From assembly GCA_023251285.1 (NCBI GenBank), contig JAHEZB010000141.1:1-6275 (forward strand): a DNA stretch of 6,275 bases, given 5' to 3'. The translations under genes and the position numbers were made by a program. Positions 1-6,275 of this stretch are shown here, one piece after another. The number at the start of each line of letters is the position of its first letter. Position 1 is the first letter of the stretch. A model generated the notes under the pieces. It was not told the DNA's origin. It worked only from the letters and a program-made list of their open reading frames with translations, and did not search any database. This DNA comes from Chitinophagaceae bacterium. Lineage in GTDB: Bacteria; Bacteroidota; Bacteroidia; Chitinophagales; Chitinophagaceae.

Positions 1-1155
1 TCCCAGGATTTTGACCGTCCCACTATTTACATGTTTTTGCATAATTCTCTTCTTATTGGCAATAAAATACATGGCTATGCCAATAAATGGAACAAGAAAA
101 ATAGTAATGCTTTGGGCGAATACAATTAGTTCCAGCGGCAGGTTTCCAAATATCATCGCGATGATTGCGCCACATACCATTACGAGTCCGATAATGGCTC
201 TTGTTATTTTAGAACTTAAATGGCTGCCAAAACCTAATCCGTCACTTAATAATGTACCGCCGACGGCAGCATTGCCTACAAGTGAGGAAAAAGATGCACC
301 GAAAAATCCGGCTAAAAATAAATTGGTTGCATATCCTCCAAAAAGCGGCTTAAGTGCGCTTGCCATTTGCGTAGCGCTATTTACTTTGATGTCTTTTGGG
401 TTTAAAACGGCTGCCGCGCATATTAAAACAAGTGAGCTCATTACGCCCAAAATAAGAATACCAACAACACTGGTGCTTGCGTTACTTTTTACTGCTTCTC
501 CCGCTGCTGCTTTTTTTCTTTCCTGCACCAGGTAACATTGATAAAAAGCGCCGACAATTGAAAAACACGAAGCGATAAACGCAATAATTAAACCTTCTGA
601 ACCAATGGGGATATTCGGTACAAATCCAACAGCAATTAGTGGAAAATCAGGCTTTACAAAAAATAAGGTTGCCACGAAACAAAGAAGCATTAACGCTACC
701 AACGCGATCATCAATCTTTCCAGCGTTTTGTAAAAACTTCTGAAAAAAAGTAAGGCGATGCCGATTACATTAAAAACGATGATCCATATTTTGGGCGAAG
801 TGCCTGTTGCTTCAGCAAAAGCAATTCCCACCCCCGTTGAATTGCCGGCCTGAAAGGAGGTAGTTACGAGGAATATCCCAATCCCTATTACCACAGCAAC
901 CGTATTTCCCCATTCTTCACGAATATTTGCCAGAAGGGAATTTTTAGTTGCCAACCCAATCCTTGCTCCCATATTGGTGAAAACGATCATGAAGAAAATA
1001 GCTACTGCGATGATCCAGATCATTGAATATCCGTATTCAGCGCCCAATTTGGTGGTTATGGTTATCTTACTTGGACCAAAAACCATAGCGGCAATAATAA
1101 TTCCGGGGCCTAATGTCGTTAACCAGCGAATAATCCGGCTTTTTATATCATTCAA
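1..1155 (-). CDS. Divergent Nramp-family membrane transporter, 3' end outside the window
   Basis: The frame is open from a TTG at 1155 to base 1, giving 385 residues without a stop. About ten hydrophobic helices are visible (roughly residues 12-34, 46-64, 87-107, 123-139, 148-166, 186-211, 228-250, 276-299, 314-337 and 343-366). The N-terminal LGPGIIIAA (15-23) and the helix-10 region AQSITIFLVPF followed by NKKRIM (347-372) fit the Nramp/SLC11 (LeuT-fold) family, which couples divalent metal uptake to protons. The usual metal-binding DPGN of helix 1 is GPSK here (27-30), and the MPH stretch of helix 6 aligns with AFY (203-205), so manganese/iron transport should not be assumed. Typical members have 11-12 helices, so one or two are probably missing past the edge. 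TTG is chosen because an in-frame TAA lies at 1168-1170 and the first in-frame ATG is already inside helix 1. It lies 153 bp after the hydrolase on the same strand. I am sure of the fold family and unsure of the substrate. Confidence 0.85.
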   Translation of the reverse strand, partial: MNDIKSRIIRWLTTLGPGIIIAAMVFGPSKITITTKLGAEYGYSMIWIIAVAIFFMIVFTNMGARIGLATKNSLLANIREEWGNTVAVVIGIGIFLVTTSFQAGNSTGVGIAFAEATGTSPKIWIIVFNVIGIALLFFRSFYKTLERLMIALVALMLLCFVATLFFVKPDFPLIAVGFVPNIPIGSEGLIIAFIASCFSIVGAFYQCYLVQERKKAAAGEAVKSNASTSVVGILILGVMSSLVLICAAAVLNPKDIKVNSATQMASALKPLFGGYATNLFLAGFFGASFSSLVGNAAVGGTLLSDGLGFGSHLSSKITRAIIGLVMVCGAIIAMIFGNLPLELIVFAQSITIFLVPFIGIAMYFIANKKRIMQKHVNSGTVKILG

Positions 1156-1192
1156 GATGATCGTTTTTTAATGTTGAGTAATCCTTTTTCAT
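1148..1192 (-). other. Possible 14-codon leader ORF overlapping the transporter start
   Basis: An ATG at 1192-1190 opens a short frame, MKKDYSTLKNDHLE, ending at TGA 1150-1148. It overlaps the presumed TTG start (1155-1153) of the Nramp-like gene by 8 bases. Just before it, ATG-ATG-GAA-TGA at 1200-1189 ends in a TGA that overlaps this ATG. A purine-rich tract with GGTGAGGTGG at 1220-1211 lies about 10 bases before that first ATG. The arrangement could be translational coupling through short leader peptides. Alternatively it may be the true N-terminus of the transporter, put out of frame: removing one A from the A6 run at 1169-1164 would join this frame to the transporter. The frame is very short and could be chance. 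Confidence 0.25.
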
Positions 1193-1308
1193 TCCATCAT
1201 GATTTACATTCCACCTCACCTTTTTTTTGTTCCGGGAAAATAGGAATCATCGTTATTTCTTCGTTTACTGCTGTTTGTTAAGACGTATTTGATTGTGACA
1301 CTGTTTTT

Positions 1309-2454
1309 CTATTTTACTTCACCACTTTGCATCAACCATTTTGTCAAAAATTTTACACCTTCATCTGTAACCGGTTCATGACCACCTTCATGTATTAGCA
1401 GGCTTATCCTGTCTTCAATTCCTAACTTTTGGTAAGGAATTTTAGCATTATTGAATTCTTCTTTAATCTGTTGCCAGTATCCGATCGGATCCTTCTTCCC
1501 AGTCTGGATCATTAAAGGCCGGGGGCAAATCAAAGAAACAAGATCCTTGTCGGAAAATTCGGTAAGCCAGCCAGAGAAACCAGCATGCGTTTCGTTTGGC
1601 CAAAAACTGGTTCTTTTATCCGGAAGAACCATTTTATTTCTTCGCTCATTAAAAAATGCAGCCGCTATACCAGCCTTAATCCTTGGCTCAAGTGGCATAA
1701 AAAACTGCGTTGCCAACCCACCCCATGAAACGCCCCACATTCCCACCTTTTCTTTGTTGATCCTCCGATCAGCAAGAACGGTATCGAGCAGGTTTTGTAG
1801 ACGAACCAGCTCAATACCCGGAAGACTGATATTTGCCAGGCGGCAAAGGCTTTCAATGTAATTACGCCGTTCAATATCGCGTAAGTTTAAAGGAGCCAGT
1901 ACAGCAAAACCTGCTTTCAAAAGTGCCCTGGCATAAGCATGATATTCTGTTGCAATACTCCCATTCTCTTCAAAAGTGCTTTCGGGATCGCTGCCAATCC
2001 CATGCTGAACAATAACTATCGCAACAGGCTTATCTTTGCTTGCGTTTGGCGGAAATGCAAGAATTGCTTCTGCTTTAAGTATTCCAAGAGGCACTTCAAT
2101 CCATTCGGCTTTCAAATCTCCCAGGTTATAAGGGCGGATTTTTACAGCGCCGGTTTTCCTGAGTACCGGAGGTTTGATAACCATTGATGCCCATTTTTCC
2201 CTGTTTGGCTGCACGCTTCTTATAAAAGCAGGGATACTGCTGTAATCACGATTCCAGGCATTTGCAGCACGGGTGTCATACTGATCTATAAGATAATTGG
2301 TAAGATATTTCGTTAACTCATTTTCGTAAGCATCGGTGCGTGCAGTCTGCGCTTCCTTTGAAATGAGTAGTTGCCCCTGCCCAAAAGCTGCTGATGTAAA
2401 CATCAGTAACATTATAGAAGCAACACAATTTTTAAATTTTAAACTTTTTGTCAT
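1309..2454 (-). CDS. Secreted alpha/beta hydrolase, probable esterase
   Basis: This 381-residue protein begins with a Sec signal peptide: basic residues 3-8, hydrophobic core about 11-22, and likely cleavage after AFG at residue 25, so the mature enzyme should be periplasmic or exported. The alpha/beta-hydrolase core starts near residue 143 with strand VAIVIV and an HG oxyanion-type turn (151-152). It continues through the nucleophile elbow GVSWGG with Ser243, the likely acid Asp322 in GKKDPIG after strand PLMIQT, and the likely base His359 in EGGHE. The order and spacing of the triad are normal. It resembles the dienelactone-hydrolase/acetyl-xylan-esterase-like group often found near polysaccharide-utilization genes, but I cannot assign a carbohydrate-esterase family. 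The segment between signal peptide and core (about 26-120) is an N-terminal extension I do not recognise. The start is supported by the signal peptide; no Shine-Dalgarno is evident before it. It lies 276 bp after the SusD gene, across a probable terminator, so it may have its own promoter. A role in de-esterifying the SusCD ligand is inference; a peptidase is a less likely alternative. Confidence 0.8.
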   Translation of the reverse strand: MTKSLKFKNCVASIMLLMFTSAAFGQGQLLISKEAQTARTDAYENELTKYLTNYLIDQYDTRAANAWNRDYSSIPAFIRSVQPNREKWASMVIKPPVLRKTGAVKIRPYNLGDLKAEWIEVPLGILKAEAILAFPPNASKDKPVAIVIVQHGIGSDPESTFEENGSIATEYHAYARALLKAGFAVLAPLNLRDIERRNYIESLCRLANISLPGIELVRLQNLLDTVLADRRINKEKVGMWGVSWGGLATQFFMPLEPRIKAGIAAAFFNERRNKMVLPDKRTSFWPNETHAGFSGWLTEFSDKDLVSLICPRPLMIQTGKKDPIGYWQQIKEEFNNAKIPYQKLGIEDRISLLIHEGGHEPVTDEGVKFLTKWLMQSGEVK

Positions 2455-2644
2455 TTTTACAGGAGTATTATTTTAAATCTTAATATTCACCAATCTATTC
2501 TTATCCTTTCACCCTCGTCCAATAATTGTTTATATCATCCCTTCTGGATTTTATTCTCTGCCTTTTTTTTCTATAATAATCTTAGACCTTCAGCCCTAAA
2601 ATCGAATACCAAGAGGATCAAATGAGTATATATAAAATCCCGTT

Positions 2645-2663
2645 CAAAAAACTCCGAAGGAGT
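2645..2663 (-). terminator. Compact intrinsic terminator after the SusD gene
   Basis: On the minus strand, ACTCC TTC GGAGT forms a perfect 5-bp hairpin with a 3-base loop (arms 2663-2659 and 2655-2651). A run of six T, whose first T is the last base of the stem, follows immediately. It sits 68 bases after the SusD stop and is well placed to end the SusC/SusD transcript before the hydrolase gene. The stem is short, so termination may be partial. The same palindrome could instead be part of a dispersed repeat. Confidence 0.5.
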
Positions 2664-2730
2664 GACATTTATTTTACATTGGTCTCCCAGCTTGTTCTTA
2701 AACTTTTTGTTTTGAAGAGCCAGCAGTATA

Positions 2731-4455
2731 TTACCAACCCGGGTTTTGGGTCAGTTTATCATTCAATACAATCTGACCCTGTGGAAGAGGATCAAGGTAA
2801 TCGCGATTGATTTTAAACTGGTAACCATTAGGTAAAGCTGTTTGAAAAGGATCTAAAAATCCATTGGCATCACTTGGAAATGCAGTTCCCTGTATTTGTG
2901 ATCCTATAAATCCTTTCGGCCGTTTCCCTACAATCAATTCATCTGCCGCAGCCCAACGTGCAATGTCATCCCAGCGGAACCCTTCAGTTGCCAGTTCAAC
3001 CCTGCGCTCACGGCGTATCTCATTAATTATAGGAGACAAGCCCGGAAAATCCCAATCCGGATCATTGGTGATGCTTCCCAGCGTAATGTTCGGCATTCCT
3101 GCGCGGGCACGAAGCAAACCAACTGAGTTATCTAAATCAGTTTGGGTAATCGTTCCTAATTCTGCTTTTGCCTCAGCAAAATTTAAAAGAACTTCAGCAT
3201 ACCTGAACTGGATCACAGGATCTTCTTCAAAATTGGTGCTGTGATAAATCAATAAAGGATCATATCCTTTACGCTGAACATAGCCTGTAAGTGCGTAATA
3301 GTTGGAAGCTGTATTAAGCCTGGAATAAACATCGTTCCACGTTTGCACATCATTTCCCGAGATTTTCCACGCATTCGCAGGTGCAAAAATTGTCTGATTA
3401 AATCTGGGATCGCGGTTTTTCATCTCTTCAGTAATATTCGTGTGTCCCTGAAAAAGAGGGCTAACTGATATTGGTTTTCCATCGGTGCAGAGGTATGAAT
3501 CAGCCAGCCCTTTAGTCAATGAGCTTCCGAATGGATATTCAAGCTTATAATTTCTTTGATTATTGATACCTAAATCGGTAGAGAATTTTTTCCAAAACAA
3601 CACTTCAGTGGTAGAAGTATAATCCCGTGCCGTAAACAAGCCATTATAATCAGACGAAGGATTGCCCGAATTATAAATTTGAAAATGGCCGGAACTCGTC
3701 ATTGTAGATGCGGCCTCTACCACTTTTTTAAAATATTTCTCTGGTTGTGCACTGGCAACAGCAAACGGGTCTCCGGCATGATACTTCTCCCAGCTGCCTT
3801 CATAAAGTGCCACTCTTGTCTGAAGGGCCAGTGCCATTCCTTTATAAATTCTTGACGCCCCACCGTTCCTGTTTTCCGTAAGGTACATTGCAGCAGAATC
3901 AAGTTCTAAAAGGATATTATCGGCAACAATATTTCTCGGCGTTCTTGTACCATACAGTTCCTCAGAGTTTGTTTGTAGTTCGGTAATGATCCATGGAACA
4001 TCACCGAATCTTTTTAAGAGCTTAAAATAGATCAGCGCTCTGAAAAAATGCGCTTCTCCTACATATTGCTGATAATTGGCAAACGGAGCAGTACACTTTT
4101 TATAATTGTCGAAAAAATAATTGATCTTCCTTACATCGGCAAAATTCCAGTTACCAGCATCCTGTACAGTGCGGTCGCCCTTTAAACGTGGATCAATCGA
4201 GTTTGAATTCACTTCATTATCACTGTTAAAATCATCCTGCGACCCGTCGTAGGGATTAGCTGTAATAGAACCATACTGGACAGGGAACATCGCATCATTG
4301 TAAAACTGGTTCATGTATATCTGCATGTCGCTGGGTTGAAGGAAAAAAACGCCCGATGAAACCTGGTCCAGTGGAATTTTATTCAATAAATCCTTTTGAC
4401 ATGCATTTAGGATAAATAAAGAGATAACAGCAGCAGATATTTTTACGTATTTCAT
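2731..4455 (-). CDS. SusD/RagB-family outer-membrane nutrient-binding lipoprotein
   Basis: This complete 574-residue protein is the surface lid partner of the SusC-type barrel next to it: it binds ligand outside the cell and closes over the transporter. The N-terminus is a lipoprotein signal with lipobox LNAC and lipidated Cys19. The following Gln-Lys-Asp resembles the Bacteroidota lipoprotein export signal for surface display. Family hallmarks in order are the TPR-like helix GEAHFFRALIYFKLL with RFGDVPW (133-155), the helix RYAEVLLNFAEAKAELG (418-434), LLRARAGMP (447-455), EIRRERRVELATEGFRWDD (479-497), and the C-terminal tail DPLPQG...LTQNPGW, which is almost a signature ending. Length is normal and nothing looks broken. 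The start lies 11 bp after the SusC stop, with an AT-rich spacer and no Shine-Dalgarno, so the two genes are surely co-transcribed. The ligand cannot be read from sequence; oligosaccharides are usual, but peptides or other polymers are possible. Confidence 0.96.
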   Translation of the reverse strand: MKYVKISAAVISLFILNACQKDLLNKIPLDQVSSGVFFLQPSDMQIYMNQFYNDAMFPVQYGSITANPYDGSQDDFNSDNEVNSNSIDPRLKGDRTVQDAGNWNFADVRKINYFFDNYKKCTAPFANYQQYVGEAHFFRALIYFKLLKRFGDVPWIITELQTNSEELYGTRTPRNIVADNILLELDSAAMYLTENRNGGASRIYKGMALALQTRVALYEGSWEKYHAGDPFAVASAQPEKYFKKVVEAASTMTSSGHFQIYNSGNPSSDYNGLFTARDYTSTTEVLFWKKFSTDLGINNQRNYKLEYPFGSSLTKGLADSYLCTDGKPISVSPLFQGHTNITEEMKNRDPRFNQTIFAPANAWKISGNDVQTWNDVYSRLNTASNYYALTGYVQRKGYDPLLIYHSTNFEEDPVIQFRYAEVLLNFAEAKAELGTITQTDLDNSVGLLRARAGMPNITLGSITNDPDWDFPGLSPIINEIRRERRVELATEGFRWDDIARWAAADELIVGKRPKGFIGSQIQGTAFPSDANGFLDPFQTALPNGYQFKINRDYLDPLPQGQIVLNDKLTQNPGW

Positions 4456-4466
4456 AAGATTAATTT

Positions 4467-6275
4467 TTAAAAAGTTATGTTTAGACCAAATGAAATTCTT
4501 CTTGCAAGAGGATAAATAAAGGCAAGGTTATTAAGCCCTCCATAGTTATAATCGGATGCAAAAGCAGTTTCGGGATCAAGAGTCTTTGGCAGTTTGGTTA
4601 TTGTCAGCAAATTTTCTACTGATCCGTATATTCTTGCATTCTTTATCGATACTTTTTGTGTCAATGCAGGAGGAATCGTATACCCCAGCTGCAAATTTTT
4701 CAGCCGTAGATAAGCCGCATTTAAAACAAACCGCGATTGTGTCTGGATATTTTTAGAGTATTCACTATTAGCATAAGGTTTAGGAAAATAAGCATTGGTA
4801 TTGGGGCCAAATATATTGGTTTCATCCGCGGGCCTCCAGTAATTCAGCATAGTGCCGTTCTTATAAGTTTCGGTTTGCGCACCACCCTGTCCGCTAAAAC
4901 CGTAGAAAGCATTTGCATACATACCTGGTACAAAATCACGTTTCAATATGCCTTGCCAGAACATATTAATTGAAAATCCTTTCCAATTAACGCCGCCTGA
5001 AAATCCGATATTATATTTTGGTTGAGTGTTGGCAATCACTTTCAGATCTCCGTGGTCGGTTAAAGTTCTGTTTCCGGGAGTGATTTTTCCGTCGCCGTTC
5101 AGATCTTTGTATTTCATATCGCCGGGACCCCACTTACTATAGTAATAGGATTGATCAGCCATTTTCTCTCCTGCGGTCTGGATTAAACCATCTGTTACTA
5201 ATCCCCACACATCTCCATACGTTTCTCCAACGTACCAATTGTCAATTTGTCCGTTGACATTATTGTATTTTAGAATGGTAGTCTTGTTATTCCCAAAAGT
5301 CAGTTTTGCATTGTAACTAACATTGGTAGAAATATTATCGTGCCAGTCTAAGGACAATTCAAATCCTTTTGTAGCCAGCGTAGCGTTATTCTGATAAGGA
5401 GCGGAAGTCCCCAAAACAGCCGGCAAATCCTGTGAAGGGCCAAACATATTGGAGGTCTTTCTATCATACAAATCAAAAGTCAGTCCCAAACGATTATCCA
5501 GAAACATCGCATCAAGGCCGACGTTTGTCGTTGTCACAGTTTCCCAGGTGAGCGTACTACTGATTATTGCAGGCAACTGGGCGTAAATCGGCCTTACATT
5601 ATCTATAATGTAATTCAAATTGCTATTAACCGGCACTGTTGACAAATACAAGTAATTCGCGACGTTTTGATTGCCTAATGATCCATAAGATGCTCTTATT
5701 TTTAAATTATTTACATAAGACTTAAGGGGATCCCAAAAATTTTCTTTTGAAATATTATATCCGGCAGATACAGAAGGGAAAAATCCCCATCTTGAATCCG
5801 GCGCAAATCTTGAAGAGCCATTATAACGTCCGCTAAATTCGACCAGGTATTTTTCTTTGAAATTATAATTGATTCTTCCAAATACAGCCTCAGTAGCCCA
5901 ATGGCTTGCAGCTGATCCAAGTGTGCTGGCGCCAGTTGCAGTGTTAATGGAAGGAACCTGGTCTGAGATAAGATTCATTCTTGAACCATTCAGGTTCCGT
6001 GAATTACTTAATTCCTGCTCATATCCTGCCATTACTTTGAAATAATGGCCACTTATTGCATTTTCATAGGATGAGAAGCCATTAAAAATATAGTAATTCC
6101 AATTCCCCATGCCTTCTACAGAGCCTGAATTTGCGAACCCAACATTTGCCATTTTTCCGGTTCCCAGTTCAATCGGGATCGGGATGGGGTTTTTATTATT
6201 TGCAGTTGATCCTATGTTATAGTTATAAGCAACGTTGGTCTTCCATCCCTTTACAGGTTCTATGGTAGTACCAAT
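4467..6275 (-). CDS. SusC/RagA-type TonB-dependent outer-membrane transporter, C-terminal part
   Basis: The frame is open from the window edge to TAA at 4469-4467, giving 602 residues of a family that usually runs to about 1,000. The signal peptide, carboxypeptidase-like domain, TonB box and most or all of the plug lie outside. What is visible is the beta-barrel: KYLVEFSGRYNGSSRFA (fragment residues 142-158) with RWGFFPSVSAGY (162-173), LKIRASYGSLGNQ (191-203), a DLNGDGKIT loop (391-399) of the kind common in SusC proteins, QPKYNIG (418-424), YLRLKNLQLGYT (522-533), VENLLTIT (553-560), and a terminal Phe in a final strand as expected for barrel assembly. A Met at 6152 is internal, since the frame continues upstream with barrel-like sequence. 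Powered by TonB, it would import the ligand held by the downstream SusD partner. The part in view is intact. The operon promoter and any sigma/anti-sigma or hybrid regulator would be upstream, outside the window. Confidence 0.96.
   Translation of the reverse strand: MGTTIEPVKGWKTNVAYNYNIGSTANNKNPIPIPIELGTGKMANVGFANSGSVEGMGNWNYYIFNGFSSYENAISGHYFKVMAGYEQELSNSRNLNGSRMNLISDQVPSINTATGASTLGSAASHWATEAVFGRINYNFKEKYLVEFSGRYNGSSRFAPDSRWGFFPSVSAGYNISKENFWDPLKSYVNNLKIRASYGSLGNQNVANYLYLSTVPVNSNLNYIIDNVRPIYAQLPAIISSTLTWETVTTTNVGLDAMFLDNRLGLTFDLYDRKTSNMFGPSQDLPAVLGTSAPYQNNATLATKGFELSLDWHDNISTNVSYNAKLTFGNNKTTILKYNNVNGQIDNWYVGETYGDVWGLVTDGLIQTAGEKMADQSYYYSKWGPGDMKYKDLNGDGKITPGNRTLTDHGDLKVIANTQPKYNIGFSGGVNWKGFSINMFWQGILKRDFVPGMYANAFYGFSGQGGAQTETYKNGTMLNYWRPADETNIFGPNTNAYFPKPYANSEYSKNIQTQSRFVLNAAYLRLKNLQLGYTIPPALTQKVSIKNARIYGSVENLLTITKLPKTLDPETAFASDYNYGGLNNLAFIYPLARRISFGLNITF
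6171..6188 (-). repeat. Three-copy degenerate hexamer inside the SusC gene
   Basis: On the minus strand, CCCATC CCGATC CCGATT are three consecutive near-identical hexamers that encode Pro-Ile three times in a row, followed by Glu. It lies in what is probably an inter-strand loop or turn of the barrel. It may be a small in-frame repeat expansion, or simply a codon coincidence in a Pro-Ile stretch. Confidence 0.4.

Noticed and set aside
11..535. Plus-strand open frame of 174 codons with hydrophobic stretches
   Set aside because: It lies entirely antisense to the Nramp-like gene, whose complement gives a convincing family protein with ordered helices; the plus-strand product matches nothing and is a shadow.
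1221..1238. TTCCGGGAA with an adjacent T8 run as a terminator
   Set aside because: On the plus strand the T run precedes the palindrome, and on the minus strand an A run follows it, so it does not have terminator geometry for either direction.
1451..1861. Plus-strand 136-codon frame
   Set aside because: It is antisense to the core of the secreted hydrolase, including the catalytic Ser region, and has no recognisable domain.
2455..2650. A Bacteroidota TTTG/TAnnTTTG promoter for the hydrolase gene
   Set aside because: A TTTG occurs at about 2618-2621 on the minus strand, but the position about 19 bases downstream does not match TAnnTTTG, and no better pair was found.
2622..2810. Plus-strand 62-codon frame beginning in the spacer
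   Set aside because: It runs through the terminator palindrome and then antisense into the SusD C-terminus. Its peptide looks like translated repeat/spacer sequence and there is no ribosome binding site.
5083..5109. DLNGDGKIT loop as an EF-hand calcium-binding site
   Set aside because: The Asp/Asn-Gly-Asp-Gly loop recurs in SusC barrels and resembles a dockerin or EF-hand loop, but a single loop without the flanking helices does not support a separate domain.
4467..6152. Reading the SusC-type gene as starting at the Met at 6152
   Set aside because: The same frame continues without a stop to 6275 with barrel-like sequence, and the family needs a signal peptide and plug upstream; the Met is internal.

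Overview
The window looks like Bacteroidota DNA. It carries an adjacent SusC/SusD outer-membrane nutrient-uptake pair, a Bacteroidota-style lipoprotein signal (Cys followed by Gln-Lys-Asp), AT-rich spacers, and gene starts without clear Shine-Dalgarno sequences. I cannot name the genus. A non-Bacteroides member of the phylum (Cytophagales, Sphingobacteriales or Chitinophagales type) is my guess from protein style only. All four genes lie on the minus strand, so transcription runs from high to low coordinates.

Region by region, in the direction of transcription: (1) 6275-4467 is the C-terminal 602 residues of a SusC/RagA-type TonB-dependent outer-membrane transporter, cut at its N-terminus by the window edge. 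(2) 4455-2731 is a complete SusD/RagB lipoprotein, 11 bp downstream and surely in the same operon. (3) 2730-2455 is a 276-bp spacer with a compact terminator-like hairpin, possibly part of a dispersed repeat. (4) 2454-1309 is a secreted alpha/beta hydrolase (esterase-like) with a visible Ser/Asp/His triad. (5) 1308-1156 is a 153-bp spacer with two short nested leader frames. (6) 1155-1 is a divergent Nramp-family inner-membrane transporter, probably starting at TTG and missing its last roughly 30 or more residues past the window edge.

The SusC/SusD pair would capture and import an oligosaccharide or other large ligand across the outer membrane. The exported hydrolase could remove ester groups from that ligand, though this rests on gene order alone. 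The Nramp-like protein need not belong to the same system. Its interest is that both metal-coordinating signatures of the family are replaced (DPGN by GPSK in the first helix, and the MPH stretch by AFY in the sixth). It is therefore unlikely to be an ordinary manganese/iron importer. I saw no CRISPR array, tRNA, rRNA, insertion sequence or phage gene.
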